Of a DNA stretch of 64,000 bases, positions 17,535 through 26,518 are shown in pieces. Position 1 is the first letter of the stretch, and each line of letters starts with the position of its first letter. A program made the position numbers and the translations under genes. The notes beneath the pieces were generated by a model. The model made no database searches. It worked only from the letters and a program-made list of their open reading frames with translations, and was not told the origin of the DNA. Origin of the DNA: an uncultured Acidimicrobiales bacterium (GTDB lineage Bacteria > Actinomycetota > Acidimicrobiia > Acidimicrobiales > SZUA-35); the NCBI GenBank assembly GCA_937922045.1, contig CAKZXA010000014.1, positions 57,479-121,478 on the forward strand. Direction: 5' to 3'.

Positions 17535-18814
17535 CTGTCCCAGCCGACCATCATAGAGATCGGCCCACGGAAGGTGATGTTCGGGAAGTAGTCGAACGTT
17601 TCTTGCTCGAGGTGGAGCGTAGGGATTCGTTGAGCCAGAACTTCGGTCATCAGCTGAGTTTCGTAGCGGGCAAACCTTGCCCCAAGGCAGAAATGCACGC
17701 CCTTACCGAAGGAAATGTGACGGTTCGCGTTCTGGCGATGAATATCGAAGGAGTGCGGATCGTCGAATAGGTCGGCTTGCCGGTTCGCCGACGCGAAGTT
17801 GAGAAAGACCGCCGTGCCCGCCGGGATTTCGGTGCCGCGGATCGTCGTGTCTCTGGTGGTGAGGCGGCGCCAGGAGATCTGACTCGAGTTGTAGCGCAAG
17901 ACCTCTTCGACCGCGTTGGCGATGAGGGTGGGGTCGTTGCAGATCTCGCCCCACACGTCGCGCCGGGGCAGGAGGCACTGCAGGGTGTTACAGATGAGGG
18001 CGGTTACAGCCTCATGGCCAGCGAACGACAGCCCGTAGATAATCGATTCGACCTCCTGATAGCTGATGTCGTCCGGGTTCTGCTCGTGGGCAGTGATCAG
18101 CTCCGACGCCAGGTCATCGCCCCGAGCGTCGCGTTTGGCTGCGGTGAAGTCTCGGCAATACCTCCAATAAGAGAGCATCTGCTCGGCGATGGCTACCTGC
18201 TGGGCGGCGTCGGGTTTGCCCCAGGAGAACGCCTTTCGATCGCCACACCAGTTCTTGAGCATCTCATCGTCTGACTGGGGAAAACCGATAAACCGGAACA
18301 CGGTTTCGCCTGGGAGTGGAAAGGCAAAGGCATCGACGAATTCGGCCGGGGAGCCGGCGGCCAACATCTCATCGATCAGCTCATTGCTGCGCTGTCGAAT
18401 ATACGGTTCGAGTGTCTTGATTCGTTTGTTGGAGAACCCCTGACGAGTGTGTACGCGGATCTTGCCATGGTCTGGTTCGGGCCGGTTCGACATCACCGCC
18501 ACCGGGTTGAAGTCGGGGGCGGCCAGGATCTGTTGAGCTCCGGGGGCGAGCGGAAAGACTGGATCCTGCACGTTGACCGAAGCGAACGTCTCGTGATCGT
18601 TGAAGACGGCCTCGATATCCTCCATCGAGGTCAGGACGACGTAGCCGAGTTTCTCAGCGTAAAAGACGGGATGCTCGGCAGCTAGCTCGTCAGCGATCGG
18701 ATATGGATCGGCAAGGTAGTCACTATTCAGCGGGCTCCACGTGGCGTGCGCTGGACAACCCGCTGGAGGTGGGGGCGTCTCAAGGCGCTCCTGGTGGTAC
18801 TTGTTGTCGGCCAT
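17531..18814 (-). CDS. Cytochrome P450
   Basis: A protein of 427 residues, normal for a soluble bacterial P450. The I-helix oxygen-activation motif is AGHEAVT, with E replacing the usual acidic position and T present. The K-helix E-x-x-R is EEVLR, and the heme ligand loop is FGKGVHFCLGARFARYE with Cys at about residue 376. The N-terminus lacks a membrane anchor. Substrate is unknown; no ferredoxin gene is adjacent, so the redox partner must be elsewhere. Confidence 0.95.
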   Translation of the reverse strand: MADNKYHQERLETPPPPAGCPAHATWSPLNSDYLADPYPIADELAAEHPVFYAEKLGYVVLTSMEDIEAVFNDHETFASVNVQDPVFPLAPGAQQILAAPDFNPVAVMSNRPEPDHGKIRVHTRQGFSNKRIKTLEPYIRQRSNELIDEMLAAGSPAEFVDAFAFPLPGETVFRFIGFPQSDDEMLKNWCGDRKAFSWGKPDAAQQVAIAEQMLSYWRYCRDFTAAKRDARGDDLASELITAHEQNPDDISYQEVESIIYGLSFAGHEAVTALICNTLQCLLPRRDVWGEICNDPTLIANAVEEVLRYNSSQISWRRLTTRDTTIRGTEIPAGTAVFLNFASANRQADLFDDPHSFDIHRQNANRHISFGKGVHFCLGARFARYETQLMTEVLAQRIPTLHLEQETFDYFPNITFRGPISMMVGWDS

Positions 18815-18954
18815 TGTTCCGATGCTCCCACAGTCATCCAGATTTACCTAACAGGTTAAGCATCTCGGTCGACGTCGGCAAGTCGATCGATCGATGGAGG
18901 CTAGCTTGACGTCGGTTGCCTCAACTTCTTTGGATCCGGCCCGACCAAGAAAGG

Positions 18955-19251
18955 GTGAACGATGACGAGTCACCAGATCGCGAATCCGGCCGTCGGTCGG
19001 CTATCGAAGGCGCCCGTCGGCTCTCTATCATCGATCGCCTCACCATCAGGTGGAACCACCGTCGAGTGGCCAACCCCCGAACCTGGCACGACCGCGTGAG
19101 GTTCGACGAAATCGTTTGCTCGAACTATTGGGATCTCGCCCCGAACTTCGATGATCTCAACGAACGCTATGAGGCCTACCGTCGCCAACCGTGGCAGCGC
19201 CAGGCCGACGAGCAACGCAGGCGAGAACAGGGCGAACGCGAGGCCCAGTAG
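18955..19251 (+). CDS. Hypothetical small basic/charged protein
   Basis: An open frame that extends from TTG 18916; GTG 18955 is a possible internal start. The C-terminal 45 residues look coding (FDEIVCSNYWDLAPNFDDLNERY, then a charged helix RRQPWQRQADEQRRREQGERE). A different-frame ATG at 18961 would give only a 45-residue Ser/Gly/Pro-rich peptide. No family recognised. The start is uncertain and the gene could be spurious. Confidence 0.4.
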   Translation: MNDDESPDRESGRRSAIEGARRLSIIDRLTIRWNHRRVANPRTWHDRVRFDEIVCSNYWDLAPNFDDLNERYEAYRRQPWQRQADEQRRREQGEREAQ

Positions 19252-19323
19252 GAGTCGGTCGGATCGGTGGCCGAACGCAGTGCTTCCAACGCAGTACTCC
19301 GAACGCAGTGCTGGAGCTTGCTG

Positions 19324-20151
19324 CTACAGACCTAGCCGCCGTCTGAGTTCCTGGCCTTGTCGACGCGACACCGGAACGCGGGTGTTTGCAGCATCATCCA
19401 TAACCAGGACGAGAGCGCCTTTGAAATCAGGGCGAAGCTCAACCAGACGGTTCAGGTTTGCCAGGTAGGAGCGGTGCACGCGAAAGAAGCTATTCGACAA
19501 GCGCTGCTCGAGCTCGGTTAGCGAATAGTTGACCAGAACCCGTTCGCTGCTCAGGTAGACGTAGCTATACCCATGGGCGGCAGCTGCAGCCACAATGTCC
19601 TCCTCGTGCACGAAGACGGTTCGATCACCGCGCTGGATCGGCAGGCGATTCTGAGCGTAGGAACCGGTGGGGTCGGCGTTGGATGCGACAGGTCCGGTCG
19701 GCTCGCTGGCCGGAGCCACCGCTCCGGTCGTTCCGGCACGCCCATGCCCGGGGATGAGGCGCGATCGCACGCGAGCTATGGAGTCGACGAGTCGCTCGGT
19801 GTTGAGAGGCTTCAATAAGTAGTCGGCGGCAGACAGGTCAAAGGCATCGACCGCATGGTCTGGGTGGGCGGTCGTGAAGATTACCTGAGGGCTGCCGTCT
19901 TGCTGTTGGAGCAGGGCCGCCAGCTCCAACCCACCGATACCGGGCATGCGAATGTCGAGAAAGACGATGTCGTAGTCCATGCCTTGGAGCAGCATCATCG
20001 CTTCCTCCGCCGTGGCCGCGGCCCCAACGACTTGGACGCCGTCGCACTCGTTGAGCAGGAACCGAAGTTCCTCTCGTGCGGGCGATTCATCGTCGACGAT
20101 GAGGCATCGCAAATCGACGCCTGGTTCGAGGTATGTCCGTTCGTTCACCAT
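19324..20151 (-). CDS. LytR/AlgR-type response regulator with LytTR DNA-binding domain
   Basis: 275 residues from ATG 20151; the long upstream frame extension runs antisense through the kinase gene and was not used. The receiver domain starts LRCLIVDDESPAREELRFLL, with the phosphoacceptor in DIVFLDIRMPG and the conserved Lys in YLLKPLN. After a Gly/Pro/Thr-rich linker comes a LytTR domain (YVYLSSERVLVNYSLTELEQRL, FFRVHRSYLANLNRL). It is paired with the histidine kinase 25 nt upstream and likely controls the adjacent symporter genes. Confidence 0.95.
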   Translation of the reverse strand: MVNERTYLEPGVDLRCLIVDDESPAREELRFLLNECDGVQVVGAAATAEEAMMLLQGMDYDIVFLDIRMPGIGGLELAALLQQQDGSPQVIFTTAHPDHAVDAFDLSAADYLLKPLNTERLVDSIARVRSRLIPGHGRAGTTGAVAPASEPTGPVASNADPTGSYAQNRLPIQRGDRTVFVHEEDIVAAAAAHGYSYVYLSSERVLVNYSLTELEQRLSNSFFRVHRSYLANLNRLVELRPDFKGALVLVMDDAANTRVPVSRRQGQELRRRLGL

Positions 20152-20176
20152 TGAGGACGTTCCTGACTCCTGTCCG

Positions 20177-21427
20177 TTAGAGCGGTAGCTCGAGCTCGAT
20201 GCGTGTGCCCTTCTGCGGTGTCGACCGTATGTCGAGGTGATAGCGAGCACCGTAGAGCCGCTGGAGGCGTTCGTGGATGTTGCGCAAACCCACACCGCTG
20301 GAGGACGACGCGACGTGGGATCCGTCGGCCACCTGGGCCAGGGTCGCACGATCCATGCCAACACCGTCGTCGCGCACGTCGATACGGATGGCGCCCGCCA
20401 GCGGGTCGACCCGAGCTCGCAGATTGAGAGTCCCTCCGCCCGGTTTTGGAGCCAGCCCGTGCTTGACCGCATTCTCTACCAACGGCTGGATCATGAGCAC
20501 AGGAATCTGGGCGGCGAGCACTTGAGGGTCGATGTCGTAGCGGACGTGGAGACGTTCGTCGAAGCGGGCCTGTTCGAGGCTCAGATAGGTGCGAACGAAG
20601 AAATACTCGTGAGCGAACTCAGCGAATTGCCCTTCCTGCTGGGTGGCATACCGAAAGAAGTCGGCGAGTCTTTGGAGGAGGCGCCGGGCCTCGTTCGGGT
20701 CGGTGCGAGCTTTCGCTGCGATGGTGTTGAGCGTGTTGAAGAGAAAATGTGGATTGATCTGCGCCCGCAAGGCATCGAGCCGAGCATCGGCAGCCAGCTG
20801 AGCTTTTTCGGTAAGTTCGGCGATCTCGACATGGAGCGTCACGAGGTTGGCCACGGCCTCCATCCGGTCGAGGGGTGGTTCGTCGTCGGGGAGGTAGTCA
20901 ACCGCAATGGTGCCGATGGTTTGGTCGTTCAAGCGAAGTGGAGTGGCGACGCGATGGCCGCCCGAAATGGGGCGGCGAATCGTCTTGCCCAAATACAGCG
21001 CCTGAAGCGACTGGTCGGAGAGCTGTTCAGCGCTGGAGCCGTTCTGGCCGTGGTTACCCGCTGTACCGAGCACGTGCTCGGTATCGGTGATCTGCACCGA
21101 ATGACCACCGGTGAGGGGGAGGAGATGCTTGGCTGTGCGATCGGCGGCCTCGCCGGTCAGACCGTTGCGGAGGTAGGGCAACGTGCGGTTGACCAGCATC
21201 AGAGGATCCCCAGAAGGATGCTCGAGGGAAGCGGTGGAGATGCCGCCCAGTCGGCGCGGCCCACGGATCGTTGTCTGGTAGCCCCAGACGGCGAGGAGGG
21301 TGGCGGCCACCCCGATGAGGATGGTTGGCGTGGTGGAAAGGGGGGTGGAGACGATGACCTGGGTGAAGAGCCAAACAACCGCCCATACCAGGGTGATAGC
21401 GGCGAGCAGAGGGCGCGAGCCTTTCAT
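20177..21427 (-). CDS. LytS-like sensor histidine kinase
   Basis: About 416 residues. ATG 21427 falls 2 nt after the symporter stop; TTG 21433 would overlap it. Two N-terminal membrane helices (LLAAITLVWAVVWLFTQV, TILIGVAATLLAVWGY), then a GAF-like domain, then the His_kinase domain with INPHFLFNTLNTIAAKA (phospho-accepting His) and the ATPase N-box LVENAVKHGL plus IRIDVRDDGVGMD. Translational coupling to the symporter suggests that it senses the transported solute or the transport state. Confidence 0.94.
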   Translation of the reverse strand: MKGSRPLLAAITLVWAVVWLFTQVIVSTPLSTTPTILIGVAATLLAVWGYQTTIRGPRRLGGISTASLEHPSGDPLMLVNRTLPYLRNGLTGEAADRTAKHLLPLTGGHSVQITDTEHVLGTAGNHGQNGSSAEQLSDQSLQALYLGKTIRRPISGGHRVATPLRLNDQTIGTIAVDYLPDDEPPLDRMEAVANLVTLHVEIAELTEKAQLAADARLDALRAQINPHFLFNTLNTIAAKARTDPNEARRLLQRLADFFRYATQQEGQFAEFAHEYFFVRTYLSLEQARFDERLHVRYDIDPQVLAAQIPVLMIQPLVENAVKHGLAPKPGGGTLNLRARVDPLAGAIRIDVRDDGVGMDRATLAQVADGSHVASSSSGVGLRNIHERLQRLYGARYHLDIRSTPQKGTRIELELPL

Positions 21428-21429
21428 GT

Positions 21430-23109
21430 TCAAACCGCTGCCTTCATCGTGGCCTTAGCGAGCCGCTCGGCCTCTCGGTCGCTGGCTGAACCGTGCATGG
21501 ATAGCCAGATCGCGCCAAGGTCTGAGACCGGCGAGGTCACAGCGGAGACGGCAAGCATGATGCCGACGACCACAGGGCCGAGCACCAGGGTGGGTGTCTG
21601 CAGCAGAATCGGTGCTCCATCGACCAGCAAGCCGACGGCGACCGAGATAATGCTAGCGACGGCGCCTACGATCATGCCGCTGATAATGCCAGCGGCACTG
21701 ACCCGCCGCGACCAGATCCCCAGAATGATCGCTGGTGTCAGCGTGCACCCGGCGAGAGCGAAGGCCGACGTGACCATCGAGGCGATTACCGATGGCACGG
21801 AACCGGAGAGCCGACTGGGATTGAAGATGACGGCGACGACGGCGGCCCCAACCGTCATGAGAGCCACCGCGAGTTGCCCCGCCCGGAGCGCCTGAAGTCG
21901 GGTAGCTCGTGGGTTGATGTGATGTTCGTAGACATCATGGCCCCACGAGACCGAGGCGGCCAGAAGCAATCCTCCGATGGTTGACATGATGGCCATGAGA
22001 GCGCCGGTTGTCACGACCGACAGGCCGAATTCCCCGCCGAAAAGCCGTCCCATGGCGAGGAGGGCGTGCTCGGGAGTGTTGAGCAAACCATCGACGGTCA
22101 TCTCTTCGAGCCAGACTGCGTCGGAGGTAGCGATCAAGGACCGCGACGCCGTGCCAACCATGACGGCCAAGGCGTAGAAAACGCCGATGAGGCCCAGCAC
22201 CCATACCGTTGTCATACGGGCTGCTCGCCCTGTCGGACTGGTGAAGAATCGGTTCATCACATGAGGCAGGCCAGCGGTGCCGAAAACGAGGGTGACCATG
22301 AGGCCGATCTGACCGAGACCGGTGTAGCGAGCGCCGGGTTGGGCAAAGTAGGCGTATCGCAACTCGGTGTCTTCGGCCGTCGCGCTGAGGTTGCCTGCCT
22401 TGTTCGTGGTGAGCTCGAGGCTGGCGCCATCTGAGCGGGCCTGCATGAGAGGCTCAGCGTTGAGGCTTGCCACCGTCTCGCCATAGTCAAATCCCCGGCT
22501 GACAAGGGCCACAGCCACCCAGCAGAGTACGGCGAGCAGCAGGATGAATTGCAGGGCCTGATTCCATGTCGTGCCGCGCATGCCGCCGATGATCACGAGA
22601 AGTCCGGTGAGCAAGGTGGACGAGACGATACCGGTTGAGTACGGCGTCAGCCCAGGCAACGAAAGGTCGGTGAAGAGCTCCCAGGTCAGGCCGCCGCCAA
22701 CGGCTTGCGGTACCAGGTAGGCAAGAATTACGAGCTGAGCGATGACCACCGCGACCAGCCTTACCGGCTCGGAGCGAAACCTGCGGCCGAGAAAGTCGGG
22801 GAGTGAGCGTTCGCCGAACCGCCGCAAGGGCGCAGCGACGAAGATAAGCACGGGAACAAACCCGGCGGCGAAGCCGGTGGCGTACCAGGCTCCGTCGAGG
22901 CCAGCTACATAGACGGCGGCGGCCACGCCGAGAAAGGAAGCCGCGGAGACATAGTCGCCGCAGATGGCACAAGCGTTGGTGACAACTCCCACCTTGCGTC
23001 CCGCTAGTTGGAAGTCGATGGCGGTGCGCGTGCTCCGTAGTCGTGCGGCCACGCTGATCCCAGCCACGAGCACGAGGGCTGCCACCAAGAAGGAGTATTG
23101 ACTGCTCAT
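21430..23109 (-). CDS. Sodium:solute symporter (SSS family), ActP-like
   Basis: 559 residues with about 13 hydrophobic segments. Family motifs: FQLAGRKVGVVTNACAICGDYVSAASFLGVAAAVY at the start, GGMRGTTWNQALQFILL, FGTAGLPHVMNRFFTSP (the SSS signature of carboxylate transporters) and SVVTTGALMAIMSTIGGLLLAASVSWGHDVY. Likely imports a monocarboxylate with Na+, by analogy with acetate permease. Preceded by a DUF485-like small subunit and followed by kinase and regulator genes, as one operon. Confidence 0.93.
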   Translation of the reverse strand: MSSQYSFLVAALVLVAGISVAARLRSTRTAIDFQLAGRKVGVVTNACAICGDYVSAASFLGVAAAVYVAGLDGAWYATGFAAGFVPVLIFVAAPLRRFGERSLPDFLGRRFRSEPVRLVAVVIAQLVILAYLVPQAVGGGLTWELFTDLSLPGLTPYSTGIVSSTLLTGLLVIIGGMRGTTWNQALQFILLLAVLCWVAVALVSRGFDYGETVASLNAEPLMQARSDGASLELTTNKAGNLSATAEDTELRYAYFAQPGARYTGLGQIGLMVTLVFGTAGLPHVMNRFFTSPTGRAARMTTVWVLGLIGVFYALAVMVGTASRSLIATSDAVWLEEMTVDGLLNTPEHALLAMGRLFGGEFGLSVVTTGALMAIMSTIGGLLLAASVSWGHDVYEHHINPRATRLQALRAGQLAVALMTVGAAVVAVIFNPSRLSGSVPSVIASMVTSAFALAGCTLTPAIILGIWSRRVSAAGIISGMIVGAVASIISVAVGLLVDGAPILLQTPTLVLGPVVVGIMLAVSAVTSPVSDLGAIWLSMHGSASDREAERLAKATMKAAV

Positions 23110-23117
23110 GGCCGCAC

Positions 23118-23582
23118 CTATGGTCTCGGCCCGTCGGAGGCCCGTGTCGTCGCCGATGGGCGATTGGCCGAGGGGCGATTGGTGGCCGTCGACGATGAGC
23201 CGGAAGACGAACGGGCGAGCGATCGAGCGCCCATCATGCGATCTTCCACGCCGTTGGCCAGCGAGCTAACCGCAGCCGCCATCCCAACGAAAAAGACGTA
23301 GAGCCCGAAGCCTGCGATGGCGAAACCGGGCGTGAAGCCCCCGAAGATCGATGCGTAGGAGGTCCACCGTAGGCCGATCAGAGCTATGCCGGCGCCAAGC
23401 GTGACGAGCAGGAAGACAGCAAAGTAGCCGAAGGCAATCCGGCGCTGAGAGCGAAAGACAGCGTCCACCTCGGCCGCATCGTCCTCATCACTAAACGAGG
23501 CATAGTCGCCAATCCCATACGGAGAATCATTGAAGAGCTCGTCCTTGGCTCCATCGGAGATGCCATCGAACCCTCTGGTCAT
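23118..23582 (-). CDS. DUF485-like small membrane protein, symporter partner
   Basis: 154 residues from ATG 23582. The central part has two membrane helices (FGYFAVFLLVTLGAGIALIGL and GFAIAGFGLYVFFVGMAAAVSSLA) preceded by FRSQRRIA, the arrangement of YjcH/DUF485 proteins that accompany ActP-type symporters. The N-terminus is acidic; the C-terminal 35 residues are Ser/Arg-rich and low in complexity. It ends 8 nt before the symporter start. Similarity to DUF485 is by pattern and position only. Confidence 0.7.
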   Translation of the reverse strand: MTRGFDGISDGAKDELFNDSPYGIGDYASFSDEDDAAEVDAVFRSQRRIAFGYFAVFLLVTLGAGIALIGLRWTSYASIFGGFTPGFAIAGFGLYVFFVGMAAAVSSLANGVEDRMMGARSLARSSSGSSSTATNRPSANRPSATTRASDGPRP

Positions 23583-23595
23583 AGTGCCCCTGACT

Positions 23596-24021
23596 CTAGG
23601 CCAGGTCGCGCAGCATGCGGAAGACGCAATATCCGGTGACAAGGCCCGACACGAGCACCAGCACCAGGCCAGATCCGGGCAACCAACCCTGGAATCCGAC
23701 CCGGCCGACGAGTCGCGTTACCTGCCATCCCGAGAGAACCAGACTTCCGGCGCCGGCGAGCGCGGCCTGGGCTGCGGCCACCCGCCGGAACGGCAAGAAG
23801 GCAGCGCCGAGCAGCAGAACACCGAGGTAGAAGGTGTATCGACCGGCGCCTTCGAACCCTCCGTAGGACCTCACCGATGTCTGCACCCAAGGAAGAAAGG
23901 ATCCGATGATCACACCGAACCCAGGGAGGGGCAACAGGCGCTGGGCTGGATGCACATTGCTGCGCGGTTCAACCTTTGGGGCGCCTGCGCCCAATCCGGT
24001 CGAGGTCGTCACCTGTCGCAC
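23596..24021 (-). CDS. Hypothetical membrane protein, first gene of the symporter operon
   Basis: 141 residues from GTG 24021 (GTG 24012 also possible). Four hydrophobic segments: GFGVIIGSFLPWVQ, YTFYLGVLLLGAAFLPF, AALAGAGSLVLSGW, GSGLVLVLVSGLVTGYCVF. The frame remains open upstream for 24 codons with a protein-like sequence (FALAGWPFITYLRSYDDL), but has no ATG, GTG or TTG there, so the true start is unclear. No family recognised. Confidence 0.6.
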   Translation of the reverse strand: MRQVTTSTGLGAGAPKVEPRSNVHPAQRLLPLPGFGVIIGSFLPWVQTSVRSYGGFEGAGRYTFYLGVLLLGAAFLPFRRVAAAQAALAGAGSLVLSGWQVTRLVGRVGFQGWLPGSGLVLVLVSGLVTGYCVFRMLRDLA

Positions 24022-24301
24022 CAGGTCGTCATACGAGCGAAGGTAGGTGATGAACGGCCATCCAGCCAGGGCGAATGGCCGGAGGGCGCTCTATCGCCGT
24101 TCAACGGTCTCGATCGCCCGGTGAACGGAATCACGTGGCGGTCAGCTGGCTAGTCGACCGCTCGGCCCTAGGCGGGGACCGTCAGAGTCGGGGGAGTGGC
24201 CGTCGACTAGATCCTGCTTTCGTCGCCCTGTCTTCTGGAGTTCTGTTGGATCTAGCAGCACCTCAAATTCAACGAAGGCACATTCAACAAAGGGGGACTC
24301 G

Positions 24302-24601
24302 GTGACACCAACCGACCGAAGTAAGTACTGGCGCACGAACTTGCGCCTTATGACCGTCCTATTAACGATTTGGGCAGTGGTGGGCTTAGGCATGAGCACA
24401 CTCTTTGTCGACAGTCTCAACAACATTTCGCTCGGGGGAATCCCGTTTGGATTCTGGATGGGCCAGCAGGGATCGATCTTCACCTTCGTGGCACTCATCG
24501 CGTTCTACGTGTGGCGCATGGAGAAGCTCGACGAATCCTACGGAATCGACGAGGCAGCTGAACTCGACGCTACGCGTGTCGCTGCAGGGGAGGCTAGCTG
24601 A
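24302..24601 (+). CDS. DUF4212 sodium:substrate symporter small subunit
   Basis: 99 residues from GTG 24302 (AAGGGGGAC just upstream). It begins KYWRTNLRLMTVLLTIWAVVGLGMSTLF, contains IPFGFWMGQQGSIFTFVALIAFYVWRM and ends in an acidic tail. This N-x-x-L-x-x-x-L-L-x-I-W ... P-x-G-F-W-x-x-Q-G pattern is diagnostic of DUF4212, the small partner of the VC_2705-type symporters. Its stop overlaps the ATG of the large subunit (TGATG), so the two are translationally coupled. Confidence 0.94.
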   Translation: MTPTDRSKYWRTNLRLMTVLLTIWAVVGLGMSTLFVDSLNNISLGGIPFGFWMGQQGSIFTFVALIAFYVWRMEKLDESYGIDEAAELDATRVAAGEAS

Positions 24602-26283
24602 TGGATACCTTTGGATGGACCGTGCTGTGGGTGGTCATCACCTTCAGCCTCTACATCGGCATCGCTATTCGCAGCCGAGCGAAGAACACCAGTGACTACT
24701 ACGTTGCCGGTGGTGGCGTACCCGCTGTCGCCAACGGTGCTGCCGTCGCCGCTGACTGGATGTCGGCGGCTTCCTTTATCTCGATGGCCGGCCTCGTCGC
24801 CTTCATGGGCTACGGCGGTTCGGTCTTTCTCATGGGCTGGACCGGAGGCTACGTACTTCTGGCCCTGCTCCTTGCTCCCTACCTACGAAAGTTCGGCAAG
24901 TACACCGTTCCTGACTTCGTAGGTGACAGATACTCAGACACGGCTCGTGTCGTGGCCGTTGTCTGTGCCATCTTCGTTTCGCTCACCTACGTGGCCGGGC
25001 AGATGCGCGGTGTTGGCGTGGTCTTCAGCCGCTTCCTCGAGGTGTCGGTAAACGTCGGTGTGTTCATCGGCATGGCCGTCGTTTTGTTCTACGCCGTCCT
25101 TGGCGGCATGAAGGGCATTACCTGGACTCAGGTAGCCCAGTACTCGGTGCTGATCGTGGCCTATCTCATCCCGGCCATCGCGATCTCGACCGACCTGACC
25201 GGAAACCCGATTCCGCATCTTGGCTTTGGCGAAATTCTGACCAAGCTTGACCTGATCCAGGCTGACCTCGGGTTTGCCGAGTACACGAGCGAGTTTGCGA
25301 CCTTCGACCGCAAGAACCTGTTTCTGATCACCGCCACCCTGATGTTTGGCACGGCCGGTTTGCCGCACGTGATCGTGCGGTTCTACACCACGCGAACCGT
25401 GAAGGAAGCTCGCCGTTCGGCCTTTTGGGCCCTCTTCTTCATCTCGATCCTGTACACCACAGCACCCGCCATCGGCGTGTTCTCGAAGTACAACGTGATC
25501 GACACTGTCGAAGGTGCATCGCTGGCCGAACTTGAGCAGATCGATTGGGTCAAGGGCTGGAGCGATACCGGCTTGCTGGCCTTCGACGACAAGAACGGCG
25601 ATGGGATCATCAACTACACACCCGACGAAGCAACCAATGAGATGGTGACCTTTGACCGGGACATCATGGTGCTTGCGAACCCTGAGGTCGCAGGGTTGCC
25701 GAAGATCATCGTCGGCCTTGTGGCCGCTGGTGGCCTAGCCGCAGCGCTCTCGACGGCATCGGGATTGCTGCTGGTGATCTCCTCGTCCATCGCCCACGAT
25801 CTGGTGTACAAGTTGGCCAGACCGGACGCCACTGAAGCCCAGCGGCTTCTCTGGGGCCGCCTCGCTATGGGCCTTGGTGTGATGGTGGCTGGCTGGTTCG
25901 GTATCAACCCACCAGGCTTCGTGGGAGAAGTGGTTGCGCTCGCCTTTGGCCTTGCTGCTGCCAGCTTCTTCCCGATTCTCACCTTCGGGATCTTCTGGAA
26001 ACGGGCAAACGCTGCTGGTGCTGTCGCTGGTATGGCTGTTGGTCTTACCTTCGCCGCCCTCTACATGATCAACAATATTTGGGGGATCTGGGAGAAGGGC
26101 TGGACGCTTTGGGGCATCAACAAGTCGGGTATCGGCATCGTCGCTGCGGTGCTCAACGGCATCGTCTTGGTCGCCGTTTCGTTGATGACGAAGCCCCCTT
26201 CTCAAGAGCTTCAGGATCTGGTTGAGGACGTTCGCTACCCCGGCGAGCAAAGCATCGGGGCCAAGTCAGGAGCCATAGCGTAA
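24601..26283 (+). CDS. Sodium:solute symporter family protein, VC_2705 type
   Basis: 560 residues, about 13 TM segments. Motifs: DYYVAGGGVPAVANGAAVAADWMSAASFISMAG, GGMKGITWTQVAQYSVLI, FGTAGLPHVIVRFYTTRTVKEARRSAFWAL and GGLAAALSTASGLLLVISSSIAHDLVYK. An insertion rich in acidic residues (DDKNGDGIINYTPDEATNEM) resembles a calcium-binding loop (D-x-N-x-D-G) and lies in an extramembrane loop. Predicted Na+-coupled carboxylate uptake. A strong terminator follows. Confidence 0.94.
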   Translation: MDTFGWTVLWVVITFSLYIGIAIRSRAKNTSDYYVAGGGVPAVANGAAVAADWMSAASFISMAGLVAFMGYGGSVFLMGWTGGYVLLALLLAPYLRKFGKYTVPDFVGDRYSDTARVVAVVCAIFVSLTYVAGQMRGVGVVFSRFLEVSVNVGVFIGMAVVLFYAVLGGMKGITWTQVAQYSVLIVAYLIPAIAISTDLTGNPIPHLGFGEILTKLDLIQADLGFAEYTSEFATFDRKNLFLITATLMFGTAGLPHVIVRFYTTRTVKEARRSAFWALFFISILYTTAPAIGVFSKYNVIDTVEGASLAELEQIDWVKGWSDTGLLAFDDKNGDGIINYTPDEATNEMVTFDRDIMVLANPEVAGLPKIIVGLVAAGGLAAALSTASGLLLVISSSIAHDLVYKLARPDATEAQRLLWGRLAMGLGVMVAGWFGINPPGFVGEVVALAFGLAAASFFPILTFGIFWKRANAAGAVAGMAVGLTFAALYMINNIWGIWEKGWTLWGINKSGIGIVAAVLNGIVLVAVSLMTKPPSQELQDLVEDVRYPGEQSIGAKSGAIA

Positions 26284-26343
26284 AGACCGACCGGATAGAC
26301 AGTTACCACCTCCGGGCGTGCCTCGCTCATGGCACCCCGGCCC

Positions 26344-26417
26344 GGTCGGGCCGACCCTTCTGACCGTCGAGCTGAGCCTCTCTCAGCCCGGTCAAGGGGT
26401 CGGCCCGATCTTGTTTT
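26344..26417 (+). terminator. Long nested-hairpin rho-independent terminator
   Basis: GGTCGGGCCGACCC (26344-26357) pairs with GGGTCGGCCCGATC (26397-26410), with inner TGACC/GGTCA and GCTGAG/CTCAGC arms. TTGTTTT follows directly. It lies 60 nt after the symporter stop and ahead of the lipoprotein gene. Confidence 0.8.
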
Positions 26418-26518
26418 GGGCGGGTTATCGGCTACGCAGCGCCCAGTCTTTACGAGATTCTTTGGGTTACTCCTCGCGGCCCTCAAGCTTTTTGGTGAGG
26501 TAGCCGAACCACAGGTTC

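Noticed and set aside
20237..21895. 552-codon plus-strand frame
   Set aside because: Antisense to the histidine kinase and symporter genes, both with strong family motifs.
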